Shown here: positions 43,893 to 52,466 of the stretch, piece after piece | Position numbering within the stretch: the first letter of the stretch is position 1 | How the letters are laid out: each line of letters begins with the position of its first letter | Assembly (NCBI GenBank): GCA_032119595.1 | Contig: JAUMBQ010000004.1 | Coordinates: forward strand, 62,001 to 126,000 | DNA from: JAGIBJ01 sp032119595 | GTDB lineage: Bacteria > Actinomycetota > Thermoleophilia > Solirubrobacterales > Solirubrobacteraceae | Direction: 5' to 3' | DNA length: 64,000 bases | Program-made: the position numbers and the translations under genes | The notes under the pieces: generated by a model | Seen by the model: only the letters and a program-made list of their open reading frames with translations | What the model was told of the DNA's origin: nothing | Database searches by the model: none

Positions 43893-44009
43893 GGCGCAGA
43901 TCCTAGATCGTGGAGTTCGCGCCCCGCCCCTCGCGCGCCAGCCCACGTCTGCGCGACGGCGACGCGCGCAGTCGCCGTCTACGATCGGTGGCCCCTTCCG
44001 AGGCCCACG

Positions 44010-44207
44010 ATGAGCACGACACGCAAGCTTTACATCTTCACTGCGGTGATCTTCGCGATCGGCGCAGTGCTCGCCATCGTCAAGCAGCAGGCGGTCGCCG
44101 TGGCGATCTTCATCACGCTCCTGCTGATGATGCTGTGGATCCAGTCGCGGGTCGATCGGCTCGTCGAAGAGCGGCGTCCGGCGGATCGTCCAGGCCGGGA
44201 AAACTGA
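44010..44207 (+). CDS. Small two-helix membrane protein
   Basis: A 65-residue protein with two hydrophobic spans (IFTAVIFAIGAVLAIV and AVAIFITLLLMMLWI) and a basic C-terminal tail (RVDRLVEERRPADRP). The ATG at 44010 lies 6 nt after GAGG. No family is recognised. It is divergent from the ArsC-like gene and may be ended by the hairpin at 44220-44252. Confidence 0.6.
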   Translation: MSTTRKLYIFTAVIFAIGAVLAIVKQQAVAVAIFITLLLMMLWIQSRVDRLVEERRPADRPGREN

Positions 44208-44219
44208 GGATTTCTCCAA

Positions 44220-44252
44220 TTTGCGTCGGTTTTCCCGTAGTTCCGGCGCAAA
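44220..44252 (+). terminator. Terminator-like hairpin after the small membrane gene
   Basis: A ten-base stem (one G-T wobble) with arms 44220-44229 and 44243-44252 around a 13-nt loop, followed by AAGAG rather than a T-run. It starts 12 nt after the stop codon. Confidence 0.45.
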
Positions 44253-44322
44253 AGAGATACCGAGCGTGCGTTCGGTCACCCCGGAACCGACCGTAGCGCG
44301 ATACCTTCTCTCCTACGGAGAC

Positions 44323-44356
44323 GCGGAATCGGGTAGGTAGGTACTGCCCGTTCCGC
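44323..44356 (+). promoter_or_regulatory. Stable hairpin in the acyl-CoA dehydrogenase leader
   Basis: Arms GCGGAA-(T)-CGGG and CCCG-TTCCGC pair over ten bases with one bulge, around a loop of repeated TAGG. It sits ~85 nt before the ATG. It may be an attenuator or a protein-binding site; no known riboswitch consensus was recognised. Confidence 0.4.
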
Positions 44357-44440
44357 CTGCTGCTGCGCCCGCAGCTGAGGCGTGAGCCGCACCCGAACAC
44401 CACTTCGATCTCGGCGAGAGACGGAAAGGCACCAGCCGCA

Positions 44441-46327
44441 ATGACCCAGGTCACCGAAGAACAGGCACGACAGGTAGCCGAAGAGGCTCGCGAGCAGGAC
44501 TGGACCCTGCCGAGCTTCGGCAAGGGCGTCTACATGGGCGACCTCGACATCGACCTGATCTACCCGCAGCCGGCGCTCTCGCCGGAATCGGTGGAGAAGG
44601 GCGAGAAGTTCCTCGCTGAGCTCCGCGCGTTCCTTGAGGCGGAGGTCGACCCGATGGTGATCGAGGAGGCCGCGGAGATCCCGGCTCCCGTGATCGACGG
44701 TCTCAAGCGGATCGGTGCCTTCGGCATCAAGATTCCAGAGGAGTACGGCGGCCTCGGGCTCTCGTGGACCTACTACCTCAAGGCGCTCGCGCTGGTCGCC
44801 TCGTGGAACGGCTCGCTCGTCGCGCTGCTGTCGGCGCACCAGTCGATCGGCCTCGGTGAGCCGCTGCGCATCGCCGGCACCGAGGCGCAGAAGGCCGAGT
44901 GGTTCCCGAAGCTCGCCCGCACGCACACCTCCGCGTTCCTGCTCACCGAGCCGGATGTCGGCTCCGACCCGGCCCGCGTCGCCACCACGGCTGTCCCGAC
45001 CGAAGACGGCTCCGGCTACGTGATCAACGGCCGCAAGCTGTGGGCGACGAACGGCGCCATCGCCGATGTGGTCGTCGTCATGGCGAAGATCCCGAAGAGC
45101 GAGGGCCACCGCGGCGGCGTGTCGGCGTTCATCCTTCCGTACGACACCGACGGCGTCACGGTCGAGCATCGCAACGAGTTCATGGGCCTCAAGGGCATCG
45201 AGAACTCGCAGACCAAGCTGAAGGACGTGTTCGTCCCGAACGACGCGCTCATCGGCGGCGAGGGCGCTGGCCTCAAGATCGCGATCCAGACGCTGAACAC
45301 CGGCCGCCTTGCGCTGCCGGCCGGCTGCCTCGGCACGTCGAAGTGGGCCACCAAGCAGGCCCGCGAGTTTGCCTCCGAGCGCTTCCAGTGGGGCAAGGCC
45401 GTCGGGAAGCACGACGCGGTCGCCCAGAAGGTCGCGTTCATCGCCGGCACCACGTTCGGCCTCGAAGCCGTGCTCGACGTGTCGGCTCGCCTGGCCGACG
45501 ACAAGAAGAACGACATCCGCATCGAGGCGGCGATCGCGAAGCTCTATGGCTCCGAGCTGGCGTGGACCGTCGCCGACGAACTGATCCAGATCCGCGGTGG
45601 CCGCGGCTACGAGACGGCGAAGTCGCTCAAGGCTCGCGGCGAGCGCCCGGTCAACACCGAGGGGATGCTGCGCGACAACCGCATCAACCGCATCTTCGAG
45701 GGCTCGACCGAGATCATGCATCTGATCATCGCCCGCGAGGCCGTCGACCAGCACCTGGCGGTCGCGGGCGACGCGATCGACCCGAAGGCGGCCCTGGTCG
45801 ACAAGCTCAAGGGCGGCGCGTCGGCGGCGAAGTTCTACGCCGGCTGGTTCCCGCAGCTCGCGACGGGCCCCGGCACCGACCCGCGTTCGTACGCGGAGTT
45901 CGGCGACAACGCCAAGCACCTGCGTTACGCCGAGCGCACCTCGCGCAAGCTCGCTCGATCGACGTTCTACGCGATCTCGCGCTACCAGGCCAAGCTGGAG
46001 CAGAAGCAGTCCGTGCTCGGCCGCATTGTCGACATCGGCGCGGAGATCTTCGCGATCTCGGCCGCCGTGGTCTACGCCAAGACGCTCGAGACCGAGCAGC
46101 CGCAGCGTGCCGAGGAGGCCCGTGAGCTGGCCGACATCTTCGCCAAGCAGGCCCGCGCCCGTGCCGACGCGCTCTTCGCCGAGCTGTTCGACAACGAGGA
46201 CGACGCCAACTACGCGTTCGCCCAGAAGGTGCTCGAAGGCCGCTACGAGTTCCTCGAGGAAGACATCGCCGACCCGTCGCTGCTCGGCGGCCTGCCGCTG
46301 TTCCTGGAGGACAGCCAGGCGGTCTAG
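44441..46327 (+). CDS. Acyl-CoA dehydrogenase, long form
   Basis: FAD-dependent first step of beta-oxidation, 628 residues, about 240 longer than the basic enzymes. The core has the mobile-helix region (FGIKIPEEYGGLGLSWTYY), the FAD motifs FLLTEPDVGSDPAR and GRKLWATNGAIADV, RGGRGYETAKSLKARGERP and the signature RIFEGSTEIMHLIIAREA. The extra C-terminal domain (from ~420) is helical, as in very-long-chain enzymes. The ATG at 44441 has only a weak upstream site (GAGAGACGGAAAGG, ~11 nt). A ~230-nt leader precedes it. Confidence 0.94.
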   Translation: MTQVTEEQARQVAEEAREQDWTLPSFGKGVYMGDLDIDLIYPQPALSPESVEKGEKFLAELRAFLEAEVDPMVIEEAAEIPAPVIDGLKRIGAFGIKIPEEYGGLGLSWTYYLKALALVASWNGSLVALLSAHQSIGLGEPLRIAGTEAQKAEWFPKLARTHTSAFLLTEPDVGSDPARVATTAVPTEDGSGYVINGRKLWATNGAIADVVVVMAKIPKSEGHRGGVSAFILPYDTDGVTVEHRNEFMGLKGIENSQTKLKDVFVPNDALIGGEGAGLKIAIQTLNTGRLALPAGCLGTSKWATKQAREFASERFQWGKAVGKHDAVAQKVAFIAGTTFGLEAVLDVSARLADDKKNDIRIEAAIAKLYGSELAWTVADELIQIRGGRGYETAKSLKARGERPVNTEGMLRDNRINRIFEGSTEIMHLIIAREAVDQHLAVAGDAIDPKAALVDKLKGGASAAKFYAGWFPQLATGPGTDPRSYAEFGDNAKHLRYAERTSRKLARSTFYAISRYQAKLEQKQSVLGRIVDIGAEIFAISAAVVYAKTLETEQPQRAEEARELADIFAKQARARADALFAELFDNEDDANYAFAQKVLEGRYEFLEEDIADPSLLGGLPLFLEDSQAV

Positions 46328-46342
46328 ACCCCGTTGACCGGT

Positions 46343-46380
46343 GGTGTGCCTGCGAAGCGGTTCCGCAGAGCAGGCACACC
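46343..46380 (+). terminator. Terminator hairpin after the acyl-CoA dehydrogenase
   Basis: Eleven-base arms (GGTGTGCCTGC/GCAGGCACACC) with a second small stem (GCGG/CCGC) in the 16-nt loop. It ends 4 nt before the -10 box of the next gene, so the genes are transcriptionally separate. Confidence 0.75.
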
Positions 46381-46395
46381 ATCTAGGCTTGGGGC

Positions 46396-46830
46396 ATGAC
46401 CTCCTCGAGTTCACCAGGCGGCCCCGTCGTCGACGACGAGCGCTCTGACGACGACCGCTTCGAGAAAAAGGTCCGTCCGCTGATCGCGGAGCTGCGCGAG
46501 CGCCGCGCGCGCCACAAGCAGCGCAACCCGATCATTCGCGTCGTCTACGTGATCGCCGCGGCGACGGTCGTGCTCGCCGGCGTCGCGATGCTGCTCCTTC
46601 CGGGCCCGGCGTTCGTCGTGATCCCGATCGGCCTCACGCTCCTCGCGCTGGAGTTCGCCTCCGCCGAGCGCCTGCTCGACCGCGCGCTCGACCAGGCCGA
46701 CGCCGCCAAGGCCAAGGCCTCAGCCACCACGCCGGCGCAGCGCGCCCTGGCGCTCACCGCGATGGGCCTGGCCGGAGCCGCAGCCGTCGCCGCCGCGCTC
46801 TACTGGGACATCCCCTACCTGCCGGTCTAG
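46396..46830 (+). CDS. PGPGW-family membrane protein
   Basis: A 144-residue protein. A charged N-terminus is followed by two hydrophobic helices with LLLPGPAFVVIPIGLTLLALEF between them, the signature of the PGPGW family (membrane proteins of unknown function). A third helix (LTAMGLAGAAAVAAALY) is near the end. The ATG at 46396 follows TAGGCT by 6 nt (leaderless). Confidence 0.85.
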   Translation: MTSSSSPGGPVVDDERSDDDRFEKKVRPLIAELRERRARHKQRNPIIRVVYVIAAATVVLAGVAMLLLPGPAFVVIPIGLTLLALEFASAERLLDRALDQADAAKAKASATTPAQRALALTAMGLAGAAAVAAALYWDIPYLPV

Positions 46831-46917
46831 GGGGCGGGGGCTCGCCAATTTCGATGTCCTAGCGCTTCCCGCATTCGGCACGCCGGACGAGATCGAGGCC
46901 GGACGCCGAGCGGGCCG

Positions 46918-47448
46918 TTAGAGCCAGGTCGTTGGGTTCTCGGCGCTGAGCGCGGCCTCTCGGGCGGCGGCTCGGGATTGGCCTGGGAGGCCAAGGAACA
47001 CGAGGTGGTCGACGAGGCGCTGTGCGTCCTCGAAGTGGCGGCGCACGCTGAGGTACAGCGGCGGGTCGTTCTTGAAGCTCACGACGACGCGGTAGCCGTG
47101 GCTTGAGGTCTTGGCGATGCCGACCTCGTGGATGTCGACGCTGGTCACGTCGTCGATCGCGCGGTACTCGTGGAGTTGCAGGAAGTGCGGCGGCGGCGGG
47201 GTCGACGAGATCCGCACCGTGCCTTCGGCCGGATCGACGACCACGCGGCGCTGCGGCGGCGCGAGACCGAGCGCGAGGATCGCGGTGCAGATCGCGATCG
47301 ACACCATCGCGACGACCCAGCGCAGCGGGTCGGACGGGCCGCCGCCGAGCATCGACCCGTACGGGCCGAGCAGGAAGATGAGCGCGACCGGGACGAGCAG
47401 CAGGCGCCGCCCGCGCGGGAACGTCTCGGACTCCTGGAACGGACTCAC
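46918..47448 (-). CDS. Membrane protein with PH-like domain
   Basis: A 176-residue protein. Two transmembrane helices near the start (RLLLVPVALIFLLGPY and VVAMVSIAICTAILALGL) precede a strand-rich ~100-residue domain resembling bacterial PH-like folds (EYRAIDDVTSVDIHEVGI; YRVVVSFKNDPPLYLSVR). Function unknown. The start is GTG at 47448 with AAGGC just before it. Confidence 0.68.
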   Translation of the reverse strand: MSPFQESETFPRGRRLLLVPVALIFLLGPYGSMLGGGPSDPLRWVVAMVSIAICTAILALGLAPPQRRVVVDPAEGTVRISSTPPPPHFLQLHEYRAIDDVTSVDIHEVGIAKTSSHGYRVVVSFKNDPPLYLSVRRHFEDAQRLVDHLVFLGLPGQSRAAAREAALSAENPTTWL

Positions 47449-47566
47449 GCCTTGGGGATCGGACGCTCGGGGCTGGGCTGAAGGGCTCGGGTCGGCCAGA
47501 AGCGGGCGGAGGACTCGGGCGGAGCGGGCGCGTGTGCCCAGCGGGCGCGTCTGCCCAGCCGGCGCG

Positions 47567-47788
47567 TCAGCCCAGCAGGCGCGCTTCGGCGTGTGCCTCC
47601 ACGAGGCGAAGCTGCACGTCGGTGAGGCCGGCGATGGGCTGGTCGTGCTCGAAGCGGTCGGCCGCCTGGTCCAGCGTGAGGCCCACGCCGGTGAGGATCG
47701 AGCCGATCAACGGCGGCACCTCAGTGCCGCATACCCCGCACGCACAAGGATCGATGGTCCCGGTCGGCTGGTGCGGCATGGAGCTCAT
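47567..47788 (-). CDS. Small protein with Cys-x-Cys-x2-Cys, unknown
   Basis: A 73-residue protein containing CACGVCG, which could bind metal. The rest is helical and not recognised. The ATG at 47788 follows TACACT by 7 nt, a leaderless-type start that supports it as a real gene. The tandem repeat begins 45 nt upstream. Confidence 0.6.
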   Translation of the reverse strand: MSSMPHQPTGTIDPCACGVCGTEVPPLIGSILTGVGLTLDQAADRFEHDQPIAGLTDVQLRLVEAHAEARLLG

Positions 47789-47833
47789 GGATCCCAGTGT
47801 AGGAGCGTCGTCGACGCGGCCGGATCGGTCGCC

Positions 47834-47963
47834 GCAGCCTAAGGGGCGTGTGGTGTGTCGTTTTCGGCTACGTTGCGCGCCCCGTGGCGGGTCAGCGCTT
47901 GGGGCGCCGCGGCCTACGGGGCGTGTGGCGTGTCGATTTTGGCTACGTTGCGCGCCCCGTGGC
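47834..47963. repeat. Two copies of a 55-bp unit (period 75 bp)
   Basis: Copies at 47834-47888 and 47909-47963 are nearly identical. Each has GGGGCG...CGCCCC arms (a hairpin) and the core ATTTTGGCTACGTTGCGCG (copy 1: GTTTTCGGCTACGTTGCGCG). They lie between divergent genes, upstream of the flavin monooxygenase. Confidence 0.82.
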
Positions 47964-48073
47964 CAGCGTCAGCGTCGGCGGGCTCCGCTGTGACCGCTGC
48001 GGCACACTCCTGGCGTGCCTACTATCCATCGGATAGCAGCGCGGGGCTAGCGTGGCCAGTGGAGGAAATGCCC

Positions 48074-49117
48074 GTGGATCTACGACTCAGCGTGCTCGAC
48101 CAGTCCCCGATCCCCGAGGGACTCACCGGGACGCAGGCCCTGCACAACACCATCGACCTCGCCCGGCACGCCGACGCGCTGGGCTATCACCGGTATTGGG
48201 TGTCCGAGCACCACGGCGGTCTGTCGCTTGCGGGACCGGCGCCCGAGGTGCTGATCCCGGCGATCGCTTCGGTCACGACCAACCTGCGGGTCGGGAGCGG
48301 CGGCGTGATGCTGCCGCACTACAGCCCGCTGAAAGTCGCCGAGCAATTCAGCCTCCTCGCGGGCCTCTTCCCGGGCCGGATCGACCTGGGCCTCGGCCGC
48401 GCCTCCGGCACCGACTCGCTCACGGCCTACGCCCTCCAGCGCGACCGCTCCAGCCAGCAGATGCTCAACGACTTCCCCAGCCAGCTCACCGAGCTCTTGG
48501 GTTACCTGGAGGACTCGCTGCCGGACGACCACGCGTTCGCGCGCCTGGCCAAGAGCCTGCCGGGCCTCCCCGAGGCGCCGGATCCGTGGCTGCTGGGCAG
48601 CTCACCGCAGTCAGCAATCTGGGCGGCCGAACTCGGCCTCCCCTACGCGTTCGCCGACTTCATCAATCCGCAGGGCGTCGCCATCGCGCGCTCGTACGCC
48701 GAGCATTTCCTGCCCGGCAAGCGGCGTGACGCCGCCGAGATCGCGGTCGCCGCGTGGATCCTCGTCGCCGACACGGAGGAGGAGGCGCACTTCCTGTCGC
48801 TGAGTCACCGCGTCGCGATGAACGCGCTGCGGCGCGGGCGCCCGATGCCGTTCGTCGCGCCCGAGAAGGCCGAGCGGATCCTGCGCAGCGAGGGCGAAGA
48901 CCCCGCGTCGCCCGCTCCCGGACGACGCATGATCCTCGGCACGCCCGCGCAGGTGACCGACGGGATCGAGCAGCTCGCCCGCGACTACGGCGCCGGCGAG
49001 GTGATCGTCGTGACGATCACCCACGACCACACCGCCCGCAAACGCTCCTACGAGCTGCTGGCCCGCGAGTACGGACTCACGCCAGGCACGCCCGTGGCGG
49101 CGACCGCTTCCGCGTAG
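48074..49117 (+). CDS. Luciferase-like flavin-dependent monooxygenase
   Basis: A 347-residue TIM-barrel oxidoreductase of the luciferase family oxidoreductase group 1 (LLM class). The opening LSVLDQSPIPEG is diagnostic, followed by HRYWVSEHHGGLSLAGPAPEVLI and GVMLPHYSPLKVAEQF. Members use FMNH2 and oxygen. The start at the GTG 48074 is chosen because GGAGG lies 8 nt upstream; a GTG at 48059, 5 nt after TAGCGT, is the alternative. Substrate unknown. Confidence 0.9.
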   Translation: MDLRLSVLDQSPIPEGLTGTQALHNTIDLARHADALGYHRYWVSEHHGGLSLAGPAPEVLIPAIASVTTNLRVGSGGVMLPHYSPLKVAEQFSLLAGLFPGRIDLGLGRASGTDSLTAYALQRDRSSQQMLNDFPSQLTELLGYLEDSLPDDHAFARLAKSLPGLPEAPDPWLLGSSPQSAIWAAELGLPYAFADFINPQGVAIARSYAEHFLPGKRRDAAEIAVAAWILVADTEEEAHFLSLSHRVAMNALRRGRPMPFVAPEKAERILRSEGEDPASPAPGRRMILGTPAQVTDGIEQLARDYGAGEVIVVTITHDHTARKRSYELLAREYGLTPGTPVAATASA

Positions 49118-49140
49118 CGCGGCCCGCGGGCGACGCGCCC

Positions 49141-50643
49141 TTACGGCGCCAGGCTGATCCGGCGGGTCGACTCGGTGGCGTTGCCCGCGGCGTCGACGAC
49201 GCGCACCTTGAGCACGGCCACCGGCACGCGCCGCTTGGCCCACTGGGCGCGCAGCGAGGCGATCATCTTGCTCGTGAGCTTGATCTTGATCGTCGTCGTG
49301 ATGGTTGCCGGCAGCGGGCGGCTGATCGCCTTCAGCGTGCGCTTCGTCTTCTTCGTCAGCTCGATTTTGCCGCTGATCTGGATGGTCGCCGCCTCATTGG
49401 CACTGGCCTTCACGATGATTCGGCGCGACTGCTTCAGGACGCGCTGGCGCTTGGCGGTCTTGCGCAGGACGGGGACCGGCGGCGTGGTATCGGCGCCAGG
49501 TGTGCCCGTTCCGCCGGCCGGGGGTGTGGGCGCGGGGGTCGGGGTGGGTGCTGCTCCGACGGGCGGAACCGCTGCCGGGGCGGCCGCGGTCCACGCTGGC
49601 TCGTAGTTGTCGCCGCCGGTCGTGAGCTGCGTGGCGTTCGCCGGGAACACACATCCGTTGCACGAGGCGGCGATCGACCACAGTTCACCGCCGCTCCCGA
49701 ACACGATCCGATCGCTGCCCACGAACCGGGGGCTGTCGAAACTCACGGAGGCTGGGGCGCTGAGTGCATAGCGCGAGACGGCGCCGGTGCAGTCGGTGTT
49801 CGACGTTCCGTAGATCCACAGGCCAGGGTCGGTATTGCTGATCTCCGACGCCACGACGAGATCGCCGGCCGCCGACCAGGACGGATCCCACTGCGTGGCC
49901 TCATCGCACCCGATCACGTGCTCGCCCGCGCCGCCCGGACTCGTCACCACGAGCGCGGGCTGCCCGGTCACGAAGCAGCCGGTGAAGACCACCTGGGCGC
50001 CGTTGGCCGGATTCGGCGCTGGGCTGTCGACATCCGAACACGACGGGAAGACTGTGCCAGCCGTGTCTTTGACGGCGGAGACGCAGTCATAAGTGCCGTC
50101 GTCGAGGAAGCCCTGGCAATGGTCGAACAGGTGCACGATCGAGCCATCCGCTTTCGGCTCCGGCTGGTTTGAGCTGGCGGAGCAGTTCCAGCAATACGCG
50201 GGCGCCGGCGTGAGTCGGGTCACCACGCCCGACTCGAGCCGGTAGACACCCGTGCCGTTGAACCCGTAATGGAAGGTGGTGCACGAGTAGGTGTTGGGGA
50301 ACGTGCCGCAGAGGCCGGTGCGCGTGACCTGGTTGGCGGTCGTCGACCCTTCGAACGCGACCACCGTGCCGCCGGGGTGCACCGACGGGGTGCGCAGCGA
50401 CGTCATCCCCGGCGCCGCGGAGAGCGGGACGAGCACGCGCTGGTTCGTGCCGTCGTCGTTCATCGTCCAGATCTGGCCGCCCTTGCTCCAGAGGATCTGG
50501 CCGGCGCGGGCCTCGTCGGCCATGAACACGAGCAGCGCGATGAGGGCGAGCAGGACCGTCCCGGCCACGGCGACGGTCGCGTGGCGGCGCGGGTGTCCGT
50601 GTGGCCTTGATCGGTGGTGGAGGCCCGAATGGAAGGTCGGCAT
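49141..50643 (-). CDS. Secreted beta-propeller-like protein
   Basis: A 500-residue protein with an N-terminal membrane anchor or signal (VAGTVLLALIALLVFMADE). The middle shows TolB/WD40-type blade motifs (GGQIWTMNDDGTNQRVL; ATQWDPSWSAAGDLVVAS; YEPAWT) and several Cys pairs that imply disulphides. A Pro/Thr linker at ~360-390 leads to a C-terminal strand-rich domain (KIELTKKTKRTLKAIS). The ATG at 50643 follows TAAGTT by 6 nt (leaderless). A surface role is inferred. Confidence 0.78.
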   Translation of the reverse strand: MPTFHSGLHHRSRPHGHPRRHATVAVAGTVLLALIALLVFMADEARAGQILWSKGGQIWTMNDDGTNQRVLVPLSAAPGMTSLRTPSVHPGGTVVAFEGSTTANQVTRTGLCGTFPNTYSCTTFHYGFNGTGVYRLESGVVTRLTPAPAYCWNCSASSNQPEPKADGSIVHLFDHCQGFLDDGTYDCVSAVKDTAGTVFPSCSDVDSPAPNPANGAQVVFTGCFVTGQPALVVTSPGGAGEHVIGCDEATQWDPSWSAAGDLVVASEISNTDPGLWIYGTSNTDCTGAVSRYALSAPASVSFDSPRFVGSDRIVFGSGGELWSIAASCNGCVFPANATQLTTGGDNYEPAWTAAAPAAVPPVGAAPTPTPAPTPPAGGTGTPGADTTPPVPVLRKTAKRQRVLKQSRRIIVKASANEAATIQISGKIELTKKTKRTLKAISRPLPATITTTIKIKLTSKMIASLRAQWAKRRVPVAVLKVRVVDAAGNATESTRRISLAP

Positions 50644-51019
50644 ACGCCGAACTTAGAACTCGCCGCAGGAGCTGTCTTCGGGGGTTGGGCGCCGAATCGT
50701 GCGTAATCGCCCGCAGGCGATCAGCGGGTGGTTCAGCGAGCGTCGGCGGAGACGCGCATGCCCAGCAGCTTCGCGCCGGCCTGGCGGAGTGCCCGCGCCA
50801 GCGGCTGGCGGGCTCCGGAGCGCTGCTGGAGATCGCGGACTTCGAGCGCGAGGGTGCGGGAGACCGGCATGGGGTCCAGTTGACCATGCGCACCGGCGGA
50901 AGCCCGACCCGTCGGCGCGCGGGACCGATCTCCTGCCCAGCCGGGTCGATCTTCGCCTCAGGCGGGGAAGGCGCACGCAGCCCTTGCGTCCCAGACCCGC
51001 GACCGCGAAGCTGAGGCCG
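50644..51019. other. 376-nt gap with a hairpin and a doubtful ORF
   Basis: Between divergent genes. A hairpin ATCGCC-CGCA-GGCGAT lies at 50706-50721. A 45-residue minus-strand frame (50733-50870) has plausible composition but no start signal. The leader of the plus-strand gene otherwise contains nothing recognised. Confidence 0.4.
50733..50870 (-). CDS. Doubtful 45-residue ORF
   Basis: ATG at 50870, stop at 50733-50735. The sequence is helical and basic (LALEVRDLQQRSGARQPL). There is no ribosome-binding site or -10 box. It is listed because the frame reads like protein just before the phosphofructokinase gene on the other strand. Confidence 0.2.
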   Translation of the reverse strand: MPVSRTLALEVRDLQQRSGARQPLARALRQAGAKLLGMRVSADAR

Positions 51020-52030
51020 ATGCGGATCGGGATTCTTACGGGCGGCGGCGACTGTCCAGGCCTCAACGCGGTGATCCGGGCGGTGGTCCGAAGTGCGCAC
51101 CAGCACGACGACCAGGTGATCGGATTCCGCGACGGTTGGGGTGGCGTCGTCGACGGAAACTGCAGCGAGCTCGGGCTCGAGAGCGTCGCCGGGATCCTGC
51201 CGCGCGGCGGGACGATCCTCGGGACCTCGAGGCGCAGCGCGCTGGAGCATCGCGGGATCGTGGCCGAGCGCTTCACGGAGCAGCGCCTGGATGGCCTGAT
51301 CGCGATCGGCGGCAACGGCACGCTCTACGCCGCCAACGAACTCTCCCGCGAGCTGCCGATCGTCGGCGTCCCCAAGACGATCGACAACGACCTCTCCGGC
51401 ACCGACCGCACCTTCGGATTCGACACCGCCGTGCAGATCGCGACCGAAGCGATCGACCGCCTGCACACCACCGCCGAGAGCCATTACCGCAACCTCGTCG
51501 TGGAGGTGATGGGCCGCAACGCGGGCTGGATCGCGCTCCACGCCGGGCTGGCCGGCGGCGCCGACGTGATCCTTGTCCCCGAGCGGCCGTTCGACCTCGA
51601 CGAGGTGGCCGAGCGCGTGCTGGCCCGGCGCCGGCGCGGGCGCGGCTTCTCGATCATCGTCGTCGCCGAGGGTGCGTTGCCGCGTGATGGCGAGCTCGTC
51701 ACGAAGGGCCGCAACGATCCGCTCGGGCGCCCGCTCCTGGGCGGGATCGGCCACTGGCTCGAGTCGCACCTGGAGGAGCGGACCGGGGCTGAGACGCGCG
51801 CCGTCGTGCTCGGGCACGTGCAGCGCGGTGGGACCCCGACGGCCTACGACCGGGTCCTCGCCAGCCGATACGGCCAGCACGCACACCTCGCCGTGCGCGA
51901 CCACAAGTTCGGCACGATGGCGTCGCTGCGGGGATCGTCGATCGGCCTCGTGCCGCTCGCCGACGCCACCTCGCACCTCAACGTCATCCCCGACGAAGAA
52001 CTCGACCTCGCCGAAGCGTTCCTCGGGTAG
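51020..52030 (+). CDS. pfk: 6-phosphofructokinase (glycolysis)
   Basis: A 336-residue enzyme that phosphorylates fructose 6-phosphate. Motifs: LTGGGDCPGLNAVIRAV, IAIGGNGTLYAA, PKTIDNDLSGT and RNAGWIALHAGLAGGAD. The phosphoryl-donor loop is unusual: GGNG where most ATP enzymes have GGDG, combined with Lys in PKTIDND, which is shared with many pyrophosphate enzymes. The glycine after Asn suggests ATP. The ATG at 51020 follows a GAGG site. Upstream, no operator was recognised. Confidence 0.94.
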   Translation: MRIGILTGGGDCPGLNAVIRAVVRSAHQHDDQVIGFRDGWGGVVDGNCSELGLESVAGILPRGGTILGTSRRSALEHRGIVAERFTEQRLDGLIAIGGNGTLYAANELSRELPIVGVPKTIDNDLSGTDRTFGFDTAVQIATEAIDRLHTTAESHYRNLVVEVMGRNAGWIALHAGLAGGADVILVPERPFDLDEVAERVLARRRRGRGFSIIVVAEGALPRDGELVTKGRNDPLGRPLLGGIGHWLESHLEERTGAETRAVVLGHVQRGGTPTAYDRVLASRYGQHAHLAVRDHKFGTMASLRGSSIGLVPLADATSHLNVIPDEELDLAEAFLG

Positions 52031-52040
52031 CCGAAGCGGC

Positions 52041-52355
52041 TTAGCGGCGGTGGAAGGCCAGCGCGCGCTCGAGGTCGCCGAGCGACACGCCGTAGCTCTG
52101 GAGCACCGGCAGGACGGAGCTGGTGTCGTCGTGGCGCTGGATGCGCACGAGCGACTTGAGGACTGCGGCGTCCTCCTCGTCGTCCGGGTTGAGTGACTCG
52201 GCGATGGCGGACTCATCCACGATCACCCAGAAGGCCTCATCCTCGTGCGCGAGGTGCACCTCGACATCGACCGTCTTCTTCACGAGCTGCGTCTCGGGGA
52301 AGTCGCGGTGCCAGTCGAACCCGGCCCGGTAATTCTGAACTTCGTCGGCGCTCAC
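52041..52355 (-). CDS. Hypothetical acidic protein, 104 aa
   Basis: Rich in Glu and Asp, with a strand-rich first half (KKTVDVEVHLAHEDEAFWVIVDE) and a helical end (VLPVLQSYGVSLGDLERALAF). No family is recognised. The start is a GTG at 52355 with a TTCACT box 6 nt before it. It converges on the phosphofructokinase gene with a 10-nt gap. Confidence 0.6.
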   Translation of the reverse strand: MSADEVQNYRAGFDWHRDFPETQLVKKTVDVEVHLAHEDEAFWVIVDESAIAESLNPDDEEDAAVLKSLVRIQRHDDTSSVLPVLQSYGVSLGDLERALAFHRR

Positions 52356-52466
52356 CCGACCAGTGAAGCACGATCCGGCCGCGACTCGGCCTTGCGTGGT
52401 GTCCAGCGAGCGGCGCCCGCACGCGTGAGCGGCGTTTTCTGGGCGCGTCTGGCATAGGGTGCGCCC

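Noticed and set aside
44276..46414. 712-residue open frame opposite the acyl-CoA dehydrogenase
   Set aside because: A shadow frame; the plus-strand enzyme has all family signatures.
50087..52216. 709-residue minus-strand frame across the phosphofructokinase
   Set aside because: It spans the real phosphofructokinase and part of the secreted protein, with no recognisable domain.
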